Source: a bacterium | GTDB lineage: Bacteria; Bdellovibrionota; UBA1018 | Length of the DNA: 40,921 bases | Reading direction: 5' to 3' | Assembly (NCBI GenBank): GCA_019751945.1 | Contig: JAIEMT010000025.1 | Location: 1 to 40,921, forward strand | Shown here: positions 14,471 to 23,209 of the stretch, in pieces | Layout of the letters: every line of letters starts with the position of its first letter | Position numbering within the stretch: position 1 is the first letter of the stretch | Program-made: the position numbers and the translations under genes | The notes under the pieces: generated by a model | The model's input: only the letters and a program-made list of their open reading frames with translations | Databases searched by the model: none | Told to the model about the DNA's origin: nothing

Positions 14471-15598
14471 TTGAAGACCTTTACTCTTTCCGAAATTCTG
14501 AGCTGGACTCAGGGGCGAGTCATCAACACTCCCGACAAGGGGGGTGTTGATGACCAGCTTCAAAAGAAGTTGGAGATTTCCAAGCCAGCTCCGCTAGGAA
14601 CTGCGCGCGATGGGGACATCGCGTTCTTTTTTGCGAAAGAGTATCAAGCCGACCTGATGAAGTCGCGTCCGACGATTTTGGTGACGGGCGAGGCTTTTGT
14701 TGAAGCACTCTATGCACACTTGGCTCTGCTTCCGTTTTGGAAGTCGGCAGCTGTGGTGGCTTGTAAAGATCCCTACCTGGCCATGGCTGTCGTATCTGAA
14801 AAACTAGCCCCAGGTCTTTCTACAATGGCGCATGTTCCGCCAGCGACGGGCCAGAAGAGTTCAGTGCACCCGACCGCGATTGTGGATTCCTCAGCCGAGG
14901 TAGGGGATGGCGTTGTAGTGGGTGCTTACGTTGTGATCTCAGCGCGAGCTAAGATTGGCGCAGGAACTTTCTTCTATCCTCATACTTATGTAGGCCATGG
15001 GGCAGAAATTGGTGAAAGCAGCGTGGTGTTTTCGGGCGTATCTATCTACGAGCGCGTTCGAATCGGAAAAAATGCACGCATTCATGCTGGTACCGTTATC
15101 GGATCTGATGGATTTGGATTTGCTCCAAAGAAAAACGAAAAGGGCGAGGTCGTTGGTCATCAAAAGATCTATCACCTCGGCCGCGTTGTTATTGGCGATG
15201 ATTTTGAATGCGGAGCAAACGTCTGCATCGATCGTGGCACAATGGGCGACACCGTTGTTGGAAATCACGTGAAGCTGGATAATGACGTTCATCTTGGACA
15301 CAACTCCGTGATCGAAGATGGAGTGATGATCTGCGGGGGTACTGCAGTTGCTGGGAGTGCCGGTATCGGAAAGTATTCCTACATCGGTGGACTGACGGGG
15401 GTGACTAAGGTTCAGATCGGCGAGCGCTCGAGCGTGGGAGCTGTTTCGATTGTAACCAAGGACATTCCGCCTGGCGGTACCGCAGTGGGAGTTCCGCAAA
15501 GAAATTTTCAAGATCACTTTAAAGTACATGCTTTTCTGAATCGTTTAGCGCTGAACCGCAAACGAAAGAAGTCTCCGGAGGATCAAGTCCATGGATGA
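14471..15598 (+). CDS. lpxD: UDP-3-O-acylglucosamine N-acyltransferase LpxD
   Basis: The 375-residue enzyme adds the second (N-linked) acyl chain in lipid A synthesis using acyl-ACP. The N-terminal uridine-binding domain (to about residue 125) is followed by a left-handed beta helix of hexapeptide repeats (VVVGAYVVISARAKIGAG and onwards). The catalytic His region reads DNDVHLGHNSVIEDG, followed by GGTAVAGSAGIG as in characterised LpxD proteins. It is about 30 residues longer than the enterobacterial enzyme, partly in the N-terminal domain. The start is TTG, two bases after the skp stop; translation likely depends on coupling. Confidence 0.95.
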   Translation: MKTFTLSEILSWTQGRVINTPDKGGVDDQLQKKLEISKPAPLGTARDGDIAFFFAKEYQADLMKSRPTILVTGEAFVEALYAHLALLPFWKSAAVVACKDPYLAMAVVSEKLAPGLSTMAHVPPATGQKSSVHPTAIVDSSAEVGDGVVVGAYVVISARAKIGAGTFFYPHTYVGHGAEIGESSVVFSGVSIYERVRIGKNARIHAGTVIGSDGFGFAPKKNEKGEVVGHQKIYHLGRVVIGDDFECGANVCIDRGTMGDTVVGNHVKLDNDVHLGHNSVIEDGVMICGGTAVAGSAGIGKYSYIGGLTGVTKVQIGERSSVGAVSIVTKDIPPGGTAVGVPQRNFQDHFKVHAFLNRLALNRKRKKSPEDQVHG

Positions 15599-16121
15599 TA
15601 ATCGTTATCGTTTGAATATCGACCAAGTTCGCAAGTATCTTCCGCATCGAGCTCCGTTTCTGATGGTCGACCGCGTTTTAGAGATCCATCCTTCTGGCGA
15701 TGTGAAGAGCTTGGTTTTTGATCAAACCAAAAATGGCACTAAAGTGGTGACGATCAAGAACGTCACTTACAACGAGCCTTACTTTGTAGGTCACTTTCCC
15801 GCATTCTCCATCATGCCTGGCGTGATGATTGTCGAAGCGTTGGCTCAAACTTCTAGTTTTTCGATCTATCCTTATGTGGAACATTACGATGTGGAAGTCA
15901 TTGCCCGAGACTTTCAATGTATCTTGGTAGGCGTTGATAATTTGAGACTTCGCCGGCCCGTGACACCGGGAGATACGCTTCGTTTAGAGACTGTCGTGAC
16001 CAAGTGCCGTGGCAAACTGTGGCAGTTTGAAGCTGTTGCAATGGTGGATGGTCAGAAAGTTGCGGAGTGCGAAATCATGGCCAATCTGATTTTGAAAACG
16101 GAAGGGATTGTGACTCAATGA
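15591..16121 (+). CDS. fabZ: 3-hydroxyacyl-ACP dehydratase FabZ
   Basis: The 176-residue hot-dog-fold enzyme dehydrates 3-hydroxyacyl-ACP in fatty acid synthesis, competing with LpxA and LpxD for the same substrates. The N-terminal PHRAPFLMVDRVLE motif and the active-site segment VGHFPAFSIMPGVMIVEALAQ are present, with the catalytic His and Glu conserved. Two deviations: the usual GHFPxxP proline is Ser here, and an insertion of roughly 15 residues (around SLVFDQTKNGTK) separates the first motifs, which accounts for a length above the usual 150. It overlaps lpxD by eight bases and has a GGAGG site in the lpxD end. Confidence 0.93.
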   Translation: MDDNRYRLNIDQVRKYLPHRAPFLMVDRVLEIHPSGDVKSLVFDQTKNGTKVVTIKNVTYNEPYFVGHFPAFSIMPGVMIVEALAQTSSFSIYPYVEHYDVEVIARDFQCILVGVDNLRLRRPVTPGDTLRLETVVTKCRGKLWQFEAVAMVDGQKVAECEIMANLILKTEGIVTQ

Positions 16122-16891
16122 TTCACCCAACTGCGTTTGTAAATCCCGAAGCTCAAATTGATTCCTCAGTGGATATTGGTCCTTATTGTGTAGTGGGACC
16201 GCATGTGAAGATCGGTAAGAACACCCGTCTCATGAGTCATGTCGTGATCGATGGTTGGACCGAGATCGGCGAAGACAACATCTTCTACCCGTTTGGTGTC
16301 ATTGGAGCTGCTCCTCAAGATTTGAAATATAAGGGAGAGGCCACCAAGCTCGTTATTGGCAATAAGAACACCATTCGGGAGTCGGTGACTTTGAATTTGG
16401 GAACTGAACAAGGTGGCGGTGTTACTCGCGTGGGCAACGGTTGCTTACTGATGGCGTACACTCACCTAGGTCATGATTGCTTGATCGGCGATCATGCGAT
16501 TATTGCAAACTCTGGACAGCTTGCTGGCCACGTCACTGTGGAGGAGTATGCAATCATCGGCGGAACTTGTGCCATCTCTCAATTCGTTCGGGTCGGCGCA
16601 CACACCTATATCGGCGGATTTTCAGGGTTGGATCGCGACGTTCCCCCTTACACAATTGCCATGGGCACACGTCCCACGAATGTGAAAGGTGCCAATATTG
16701 TCGGGCTTCGTCGTCGCGGTTACCCGGCTGAAACGATTCAAAAGATTAACGACAGTATCAAGCTTTGGATGCGTCCAGATGTTCAAAAGGAACAATGCCT
16801 GCTTGAAATTGAATCTCAATATGGTGAGTTGCAAGAAATTAAGAACTTCATCAGTTTTATTCGAAAGAGCGAGACGGGAGTCTCTCGCTGA
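16118..16891 (+). CDS. lpxA: UDP-N-acetylglucosamine O-acyltransferase LpxA
   Basis: The 257-residue enzyme catalyses the first step of lipid A synthesis, transferring a 3-hydroxyacyl chain from ACP to UDP-GlcNAc in the cytoplasm. Left-handed beta-helix hexapeptides start at once (MIHPTAFVNPEAQID). The catalytic His is in AYTHLGHDCLIGDH, and the helical C-terminal domain begins near GLRRRGYPAETI. Length is typical. The ATG overlaps the fabZ stop (ATGA), the tightest form of coupling, matching the lpxD-fabZ-lpxA order seen in many Gram-negative genomes. Confidence 0.96.
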   Translation: MIHPTAFVNPEAQIDSSVDIGPYCVVGPHVKIGKNTRLMSHVVIDGWTEIGEDNIFYPFGVIGAAPQDLKYKGEATKLVIGNKNTIRESVTLNLGTEQGGGVTRVGNGCLLMAYTHLGHDCLIGDHAIIANSGQLAGHVTVEEYAIIGGTCAISQFVRVGAHTYIGGFSGLDRDVPPYTIAMGTRPTNVKGANIVGLRRRGYPAETIQKINDSIKLWMRPDVQKEQCLLEIESQYGELQEIKNFISFIRKSETGVSR

Positions 16892-16893
16892 GT

Positions 16894-18102
16894 GTGAAAG
16901 TTTTAATCTCGGCTGCTGAGGCCTCCTCAGATTTACATGGAGCCGAGTTGCTGAGAGCGCTTCGTTCTGAGGCGCGAGAGAAAAACATCGAAATCGATGC
17001 TTTTGGAATTGGTGGCCCAAAGCTTCAGGCCGAGGGACTGCGTCCCATTGCGGATGCCAGCAGTTTGATGGCCATGGGTTTTTCGGAGCTTCTGGGAAGA
17101 TTTCCTAAAATTCTAAAAGCCCTGCGTTTGCTGACCCAGGCTGCTGAAAAAGAAAATCCCGATATTGCGGTGATGATTGATTATCCCGAATTTCATTTCA
17201 AATTAGCGCCTAGGCTTCGTCGATTAGGAATTCCACTGGTTTACTACATTCCTCCGAAGGTTTGGGTGTGGCGAAAGAAGCGGCTCCAATTCTTGAAGGC
17301 GAACTTTAATAAAATTCTCTGCATCTTTCCATTTGAAGAGGGCTTTTATCGCGATGCTCAAGTGTCTCAGGCGGTCTACATTGGGAATCCAGTGATTGAA
17401 GAGTTACCGCTAAAAAAATCCAAAGCTCAAGCCCGGGCAGACCTCGATATTCCTCAAGATTCGCTCGTCACGATTTTGATGCCGGGCAGTCGTCCAGCAG
17501 AGTTGAAGTTTCACACGACTGTCATGCTCAGCGCAGCTTTTGAATCCGCTAAATCTCTGAATCGAAAAATGACGGTTCTCATGCCACTTCCGCTCATCGC
17601 AAATGTGGAGTCGACTTTACAGCGAGTGAGAGAATTTCAGGCCGCAACTCCGGACTACCTTTCTTTCTTGGATATTCGAGTTTCTCGTGGAGATTCTGCC
17701 GAATGTATGCTGGCTGCGGATGCGGGTTTAATTAAGTCAGGAACTTCCACCCTCGAAGCGGGACTGCTGGGATGTCCTCATGCCGTGGTTTACAAACCGA
17801 GCTTCATTACAGAATGGATCTACAAACTTTTTATTCGCTACGGTGGTCCGGTGGGGTTGGTCAATCTCGTAGCAGGCATCAAAGCGGGAGATCCTTACGT
17901 TGCAAAAGAAATTCTTTTGGATCAAGTCACTGTTCCTAATCTTCATGCTGAATTGTTAGCGCTCTTGTCGGATCCCGCTCGTCGTTTGGAGATCACTGAA
18001 GGATTCAAAAAAATTCGCACGGCTTTGAAAGCGCATGAAAAACCCAGCGGCAATGCGGCTCGTGAAATTTTGGCGGTGCTCCCCACTCGGGAGGCGCAAT
18101 GA
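16894..18102 (+). CDS. lpxB: Lipid-A-disaccharide synthase LpxB
   Basis: The 402-residue GT19-family glycosyltransferase joins UDP-2,3-diacylglucosamine and lipid X to form the disaccharide at the inner face of the cytoplasmic membrane. Visible marks are the N-terminal ISAAEASSDLHGAEL, FGIGGPKLQAEG, the PPKVWVWRKKR segment, the nucleotide-binding LMPGSRPAELK loop and SGTSTLEAGLLGCPHAVVYK. The start is GTG two bases after the lpxA stop. No LpxH/LpxI hydrolase for the preceding step is in the window. Confidence 0.95.
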   Translation: MKVLISAAEASSDLHGAELLRALRSEAREKNIEIDAFGIGGPKLQAEGLRPIADASSLMAMGFSELLGRFPKILKALRLLTQAAEKENPDIAVMIDYPEFHFKLAPRLRRLGIPLVYYIPPKVWVWRKKRLQFLKANFNKILCIFPFEEGFYRDAQVSQAVYIGNPVIEELPLKKSKAQARADLDIPQDSLVTILMPGSRPAELKFHTTVMLSAAFESAKSLNRKMTVLMPLPLIANVESTLQRVREFQAATPDYLSFLDIRVSRGDSAECMLAADAGLIKSGTSTLEAGLLGCPHAVVYKPSFITEWIYKLFIRYGGPVGLVNLVAGIKAGDPYVAKEILLDQVTVPNLHAELLALLSDPARRLEITEGFKKIRTALKAHEKPSGNAAREILAVLPTREAQ

Positions 18103-19097
18103 CCAAACGCGCTTCCACTCGATTGGTGTCGGCAATATGGGCCGGACTTTCGGGATTGGCCCGCGGGCTAGCACGTTCGGGCGTATTAAATGTCGTCGAT
18201 CTGTCTCAAGAAATATATCCCGCCAAGCGTGTGGTGAGTGTTGGCAATCTCCAAGCGGGAGGAGCAGGAAAGACACCGCTCGTAGCTCAATTGGCAAGAG
18301 AAGCTCATGAAAAGGGTCTCTCTGTCTGCATTTTAATTCGGGGTTACGGGGGAAGCTGGGAGCATACCGGCGGGGTGATTGATTCGCAGGATTCCCTTCG
18401 TCACAAAGCGAAACCCACAGCGGCAGAATCGGGTGACGAAGCATTATTGCTCAGTGACCTCGTTCCCTCCGCTTATATTGGGGTCGGAGCCGATCGAGTG
18501 AGAGCCTATCGCATGGCTTGCCTAGAAAAGGGGAGTGGGTTTGACCTCGTCATTTTGGATGATGGCTTTCAGCATTGGAAAATTCGGAAAGATTTGAACA
18601 TCGTTGCCGTCACTTCTGGCGGCCCTTGGAGCCGCGTTTTTCGCGACAGCGTTTCTGCCCTGAAATATGCCGATTTAGTGGTTTGGACCAAGGGAGATAC
18701 GCGCCCTTTTTATATTGATGCTTTCGCGAAAGAACAGGTGCGCGTTCGTTTTCAGCTCCAAGCCCCGGCGGAAGAAAAGAAGCGCGTTTGGCTGGTCACA
18801 GGAATTGCCGATTCTGAGTCCGCAAGGTCCTCCGCAGCACGCGCGGGTTATCAAATTTTAAAGCAGATTTCGTTTCCTGATCACGCTCGCTACACGTCCG
18901 AGGATGTGGATCGAATTTTAGGCCAAGCCAAACGAGAGAATAATTGGATTGCGGTAACAGGAAAAGATTGGGTGAAGTGGCGGGAGTTTTCGGCGTTCGC
19001 CGGCCCTGTTTCTCAACCTGTGGTAGTCTTAGAGCCGGAATTGGTTTTTGAAGAAGGGAGGGAAGTGTGGTTGCAGAAACTTTGGGCAAATACTTAG
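18099..19097 (+). CDS. lpxK: Tetraacyldisaccharide 4'-kinase LpxK
   Basis: The 332-residue membrane-associated kinase phosphorylates the 4' position of the lipid A disaccharide. A P-loop is seen in VGNLQAGGAGKTPL, close to the LpxK consensus VGNLxxGGxGKTP. Further marks are ILIRGYG, a GDEALLL segment and the DDGFQHWKIRKDLNIV motif specific to the family. ATG overlaps the lpxB stop (ATGA). The downstream acyltransferase starts 31 bases before its end. Confidence 0.93.
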   Translation: MTKRASTRLVSAIWAGLSGLARGLARSGVLNVVDLSQEIYPAKRVVSVGNLQAGGAGKTPLVAQLAREAHEKGLSVCILIRGYGGSWEHTGGVIDSQDSLRHKAKPTAAESGDEALLLSDLVPSAYIGVGADRVRAYRMACLEKGSGFDLVILDDGFQHWKIRKDLNIVAVTSGGPWSRVFRDSVSALKYADLVVWTKGDTRPFYIDAFAKEQVRVRFQLQAPAEEKKRVWLVTGIADSESARSSAARAGYQILKQISFPDHARYTSEDVDRILGQAKRENNWIAVTGKDWVKWREFSAFAGPVSQPVVVLEPELVFEEGREVWLQKLWANT

Positions 19098-20017
19098 TTC
19101 TTCCTTTCCTCCGTCTCTTTGCTTGGGGTTTCTATTTACAGCCCTCTTCGCTTCGCCTTTTTTGGGGAAATGCGCTCGGAAAGTTTTTAAGTCTCGTTCG
19201 TTTTCGTCACAAAGTGATTAGTCAGAATCTGCACATTGCTTTCCCGGGAGATTCTGCTGATGCAGTAGCCCGGCGGAAAGCACTTGCGGACGAGGGCTAT
19301 CGGCACCTGGGAAATCTCGTTTTTGAAATTCTCCTTCTGCTGGGTCCTATGCCCTACTTTATTCGGAAGTACGGCGCCGTTGAAGGAAGCGAGTATTGGC
19401 GTGCAGCGAAGGCGAAGGGAAAGGGTGTTATCTTTCTTTCCAGCCACGTTGGAAATTGGGAAGTCATGTCGGGCATTGGAACGCTCTTGGGCGGGTTTGA
19501 TCTCATGCTCGTCACCAAACATTTGAAGCCGGAATGGTTGCATGAAGCGATCGAAGAAGGCCGCCGCAAGTGTTCTGTCATGGGAACTTACGAGCCCCGC
19601 ACGATGCGAGATGTTCTCTCTTGCTTGAAAAAGAACGGCACCGTGGGATTTGTGCTGGATCAGTATACCGGCCCCCCCGTTGGGGTGAGAGTTCCTGTTT
19701 TTGGAGTTCCAGTGGGAACGAGCCTTGCTTTGGCAACATTGGTGAAGCGAACTGGGGCGACAGTCATTCCGGTTACAAATTGCCGGTTACCGAACGGACG
19801 TTTTTGTATTTATCTTGAGCCCGAGTTGAAATGGCAGGACATGCCGGATCAGGAAAAAACTTTAGAGCTCGCTACGAACACGGCCGCTTACTCTCAACGA
19901 GTGGAGCAGCATATTCGCGCCCATCCGGGGCAGTGGCTCTGGACGCATCGTCGATTCAAAGGCGATCTGTCTCCTCTTCGGGATGGAGAGTGGAGCGAGG
20001 GAAGGGCTCGGAATTAG
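19067..20017 (+). CDS. Lipid A late acyltransferase, LpxL/HtrB family
   Basis: The 316-residue membrane-anchored protein belongs to the lysophospholipid/lipid A acyltransferase family. It has an N-terminal hydrophobic segment (FLRLFAWGFYLQPSSLRLFW), the catalytic motif H-x4-E as HVGNWE (H127, E132), and the family block FVLDQYTGPPVGVRVPVFG. The C-terminus ends with the usual QWLWTHRRFK. In the cluster context it probably adds a secondary acyl chain to Kdo-lipid A or lipid IVA; which chain cannot be told. A GGGAGG ribosome binding site inside lpxK supports the GTG start at 19067. Confidence 0.9.
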   Translation: MVAETLGKYLVLPFLRLFAWGFYLQPSSLRLFWGNALGKFLSLVRFRHKVISQNLHIAFPGDSADAVARRKALADEGYRHLGNLVFEILLLLGPMPYFIRKYGAVEGSEYWRAAKAKGKGVIFLSSHVGNWEVMSGIGTLLGGFDLMLVTKHLKPEWLHEAIEEGRRKCSVMGTYEPRTMRDVLSCLKKNGTVGFVLDQYTGPPVGVRVPVFGVPVGTSLALATLVKRTGATVIPVTNCRLPNGRFCIYLEPELKWQDMPDQEKTLELATNTAAYSQRVEQHIRAHPGQWLWTHRRFKGDLSPLRDGEWSEGRARN

Positions 20018-20018
20018 G

Positions 20019-21131
20019 ATGACTCCGGAAAAGATTCTCATCCGCGCTCCGAATTGGATTGGGGACCAAATCCTGGCCTATCCCTTTTACTACTACTTAC
20101 GAAAGGGGTATCCCCGCGCCAAGATCACCGTAGCTTGTTCGAGTTGGGTTCAAGATGTCATGTTTCGAGATTTGGTGGATGAGGTGTACGTTCTGCCCAA
20201 GGTCTATCGGGGTACTCTGAGTGAAAAATTTCAGAATTTAGAAAAGGCAGCGGGGCAGCTCAAGAAAGGTTGGGATCTTGCTATCACCTTACCGAACTCC
20301 CTTTCGGCTGCTTGGTTGCTGAAAAGAACGGGCGCTTCTCGCCGACGCGGATATTCTATGGATGCTCGCGGCTGGCTCTTGAATGAAAAAGTGCATTGGG
20401 ACAAGAAGCACGTGGATCATCGGTCGCAAGCTTATGTGAATCTTCTGCCTATTGAAATTCAGCCGCGAGTTTCTGTTCAGAGTTTTTGGCCTCAGCCTTC
20501 TAAGAATGATTTGGACCTGGGTGTTGAGGGCGAAGTTTCTAGTTTTTTTCCGGAGCATTCTTGGCCCGATTTTGAAGTAGCGGAGCCCTTGGCAGAACCT
20601 TACTGGATTTTAGCACCGGGTTCGATGGCCGAGTCCCGTCGCTGGCCGGCAGAATATTTTGCGTCTTTTGCAGCCCGAGTGTCGTCTGAAACGGGTTGGC
20701 CGGGAATTATTGTGGGCGGTCCTAAAGAAGTGTCTCTCGCACAAACTTTGATCGGCACCCAGGGGACGGATCTTCGAGATTATACTGGTCGGGTTCCTGT
20801 TCCGGGTCTTTGGAAACTTTTTAGAAACGCCAAATTCTCTCTCTGTAATGATTCGGGGCTTGCGCATGTGGCCGCTATTTGCGGATCCTTCACACACATT
20901 GTTTGGGGCGGCGGCGATCCGAAGCGCACGGTTCCGTTGGGTCCTGGTCGGGTTCAGATGACGGTGAACCCGGTGGATTGCTGGCCCTGCGAACACAATC
21001 AGTGTTTTCAGCCGGCTGGGCAGAACCTCAAATGCTTAAGATCCATTCAGCCCGAAAGGGTTTGGGACGAAATTCAAGTCGGTCTCCAACTCAAGAAGGA
21101 ACTCTCTCATGAGCAACTCAACCCTTCGTGA
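20019..21131 (+). CDS. LPS heptosyltransferase-like GT9 glycosyltransferase (WaaF type)
   Basis: The 370-residue GT-B enzyme resembles ADP-heptose:LPS heptosyltransferase II. The opening ILIRAPNWIGDQILAYPFY matches the family's IRxxNWIGDxvxt signature; further motifs are WILAPGSMAESRRWPAEYF, the nucleotide-sugar site LCNDSGLAHVAAICG, and a Cys-rich C-terminal stretch (CWPCEHNQC...CL) seen in WaaF-like proteins. It would build the inner core on lipid A at the cytoplasmic face. The start at 20019, one base after the previous stop, is preferred to an earlier in-frame ATG at 19983. The sugar donor is inferred only from the family. Confidence 0.87.
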   Translation: MTPEKILIRAPNWIGDQILAYPFYYYLRKGYPRAKITVACSSWVQDVMFRDLVDEVYVLPKVYRGTLSEKFQNLEKAAGQLKKGWDLAITLPNSLSAAWLLKRTGASRRRGYSMDARGWLLNEKVHWDKKHVDHRSQAYVNLLPIEIQPRVSVQSFWPQPSKNDLDLGVEGEVSSFFPEHSWPDFEVAEPLAEPYWILAPGSMAESRRWPAEYFASFAARVSSETGWPGIIVGGPKEVSLAQTLIGTQGTDLRDYTGRVPVPGLWKLFRNAKFSLCNDSGLAHVAAICGSFTHIVWGGGDPKRTVPLGPGRVQMTVNPVDCWPCEHNQCFQPAGQNLKCLRSIQPERVWDEIQVGLQLKKELSHEQLNPS

Positions 21132-22275
21132 GTTAGTGGTTTGTCTCTCGCACTCCTGGGGCGGTCTAGAACACGTCAGTGCCCAAGATGCCTTGGATCA
21201 CGCTAGCGCCGGCATGGACGTTGAAGTTCTCTGTTATAAAGGAAGCCCCATCCACGAGTTTCTCAAGAAGCAACCCGCAGGCGAAAAAATCCGATTTCAC
21301 ACCATTGGTTTCGAACCCTACAATCACTTCGACTATCGCTTGAGAAGAATTCTCAAGGCGAAAGTCAAATCGGGAACCAATATTGTTCATTGCCATCAGC
21401 CCTCGGTATTGGGTTCCGTGGTTCCTTGGTTGATGTTTGAAAAGAAAGTGGCTCTTTTTTCCACTCGTCACATTATGAGCGGGCACAACAAAAAGGATCC
21501 CTATCATCGCTACATTTATTCCCGGCTCAACGCGCTTTTTGTCATGAGCGAATCTTTGCGTGAGAATGTTTTAAAAACTCACCCCATTGATCCGTTGAAA
21601 GTAAAAGTTCTGCGGTTGGGATTAGATTTAGAAAAGTTTGATTCCAAGAAAGTCGATGCTGAGGAATTGCGCCAGAAGTGGGGGGCGGATTCCAAAACCG
21701 TGCTCGTCGGTTTAGTGGGGCGCCTGGATCCGGCCAAGGGACAAGAAACATTCTTGCGCGCGGCTTCGGTGCTGAGGAAAAATCCGGCTAAGAAAAATCT
21801 GCGCTTTATTTTAGTGGGTGAAGAGACACGCTCTCGCGATGTTTCGGCTAAGGGCTATAGTTATCGCACTCATTTGGAAAATCTGGTCAATGAGCTCGAA
21901 CTTTCAAGCTCAGTGGTGTTCGCTGGTTATCAGAAAGATATTCCTCAGGTCATGAAGGCTCTCGATATCTGTGTGATGCCTTCCCGCGAAGAGACCTTCG
22001 GTCTCGTGGCCATTGAAGCGATGGCCATGGGAAAGCCCGTGATTGTTTCAAAGGGCGGAAGCTCGTTAGAGATTGTGGGTGAAAAAGAAGACCACGGCAT
22101 TTTAGTGGAACCAGAAGATCCGGAAGATCTCAGCCAAAAGATTTCGATGTTGGTTCAATCTTCTGAGATGGCCTCGGACCTAGCCAAAAAAGGTCGCGAC
22201 TTTGTTCAGCGCGAGTACGATCGAAAGAAGCGGACGGCGTTGACTCTAGAAAATTACAAGGCAGCTTTAAGTTAA
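21109..22275 (+). CDS. Glycosyltransferase family 4
   Basis: The 388-residue GT-B protein has the acceptor-side N-terminal domain and a clear GT4 donor domain: VGLVGRLDPAKGQETFLRAA, then FAGYQKDIPQVMKALDICVMPS, and the EX7E segment EETFGLVAIEAMAMGKPVI. An AAGGA ribosome binding site lies in the end of the preceding gene, which it overlaps by 23 bases. Being last in the lipid A/core gene run, it likely adds a core sugar; donor and linkage are unknown. Its stop codon overlaps that of the convergent gene ending at 22272. Confidence 0.9.
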   Translation: MSNSTLRELVVCLSHSWGGLEHVSAQDALDHASAGMDVEVLCYKGSPIHEFLKKQPAGEKIRFHTIGFEPYNHFDYRLRRILKAKVKSGTNIVHCHQPSVLGSVVPWLMFEKKVALFSTRHIMSGHNKKDPYHRYIYSRLNALFVMSESLRENVLKTHPIDPLKVKVLRLGLDLEKFDSKKVDAEELRQKWGADSKTVLVGLVGRLDPAKGQETFLRAASVLRKNPAKKNLRFILVGEETRSRDVSAKGYSYRTHLENLVNELELSSSVVFAGYQKDIPQVMKALDICVMPSREETFGLVAIEAMAMGKPVIVSKGGSSLEIVGEKEDHGILVEPEDPEDLSQKISMLVQSSEMASDLAKKGRDFVQREYDRKKRTALTLENYKAALS

Positions 22276-22706
22276 TTTGCCTCGGCTGGGCCTGCGGAGC
22301 CTTCTGAAAAACTTTGGTCATCCTCAGTCGTGGAGTTTGGAACGAGGGTTTGGACCGATTTGCGCGACCGACAGAGGGGAAGTGAGGGAAGCTGGGTCTT
22401 GCCCTCTGAAGGAGCTCTATTGAAATGAACTCTCGTCATTCCCTTCGGACAGGGTTTCTTCTTGGGTTGTAGCAGGCAGTTAGAGGACTCCACTCGGCAA
22501 TGCTGGACCTTAGTGGGGGCTTGAAAAGATTTTTCAGAAGCGCAGCGAAGGATTCCGATAGTATCGCATCCTAAGTTTTGAAGCTCTTGTTTGGAATACA
22601 CAGAACACATGTAAGGGCTTTTGAGCGAAGACGGGCACATCCAATAGAGGAGGGCAGCCTGGGTGTCAGATGCGCCCCAAATAATTCCGAGAAGTAAAAT
22701 AAGCAT
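22272..22706 (-). CDS. Small secreted eight-cysteine protein A
   Basis: The 144-residue product starts with a short signal peptide (MLILLLGIIWGASDTQA). The mature part has eight cysteines with the same order as the two genes upstream, despite little other sequence identity. The C-terminal third is Ser/Arg-rich and probably disordered. Its ATG overlaps the stop of gene B (TAATG), so A depends on B for translation. No known family recognised. Its stop overlaps the convergent GT4 stop. Confidence 0.7.
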   Translation of the reverse strand: MLILLLGIIWGASDTQAALLYWMCPSSLKSPYMCSVYSKQELQNLGCDTIGILRCASEKSFQAPTKVQHCRVESSNCLLQPKKKPCPKGMTRVHFNRAPSEGKTQLPSLPLCRSRKSVQTLVPNSTTEDDQSFSEGSAGPAEAN

Positions 22707-23197
22707 TACTCGGGGTCACCCGCTTTAAGTAGCCCCGGAGTCTCATCCCCAACCCCTGCTTCTACAGGTAGGGCCGGATTTTTCCAGCAGGCCCCGCGTC
22801 TTACCAAAGTGGTGGTCACGGGAGCTTCCCGCATATGCACCTTCATCATCTGGGCGGGACTTCTGCAGACATTATAGTCGGTAGATTTGAGTCGAACGTC
22901 CACTCGCGGATTCGAGCAATTCTCAGAAGCCACAAAACAGGTGAAAAAATCCCCCGAGTCGCCAAAGGGCTTGCACTTCAAAGTCTTCATCTGGATTTTG
23001 CAGCCGGCTTGCCCTCGGACGGAGCGCGCAAATTCTTTGAGCTCAGCTCTAGAGATCTTTTCGCATTCGGAAGCGGACTGCACGCCACGGTCGCATTCCC
23101 AGTACATACCCGGTCCTTGGTGGGATGGACCCGAGTCCTTTGCCCAAGCGCCCCCTGAGAAGACCAAGACCGTTACTAAAGCCAATAAGTGATCCAT
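22706..23197 (-). CDS. Small secreted eight-cysteine protein B
   Basis: The 163-residue product has a signal peptide ending near GGAWA|KD and eight cysteines in the mature part. The segment SASECEKISRAELKEF closely matches SSVECEKAARKELKEM in gene C, and both have the tail motif AGVGDET. The paired cysteines suggest a small disulfide-stabilised periplasmic or extracellular domain. GAGG about six bases upstream is a good ribosome binding site. It is the middle gene of a three-gene minus-strand operon. Function unknown. Confidence 0.75.
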   Translation of the reverse strand: MDHLLALVTVLVFSGGAWAKDSGPSHQGPGMYWECDRGVQSASECEKISRAELKEFARSVRGQAGCKIQMKTLKCKPFGDSGDFFTCFVASENCSNPRVDVRLKSTDYNVCRSPAQMMKVHMREAPVTTTLVRRGACWKNPALPVEAGVGDETPGLLKAGDPE

Positions 23198-23209
23198 GAA
23201 TCCTCGTAC

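Noticed and set aside
14939-15529. 196-codon minus-strand frame opposite lpxD
   Set aside because: Overlaps the conserved hexapeptide domain of LpxD completely; no start signals.
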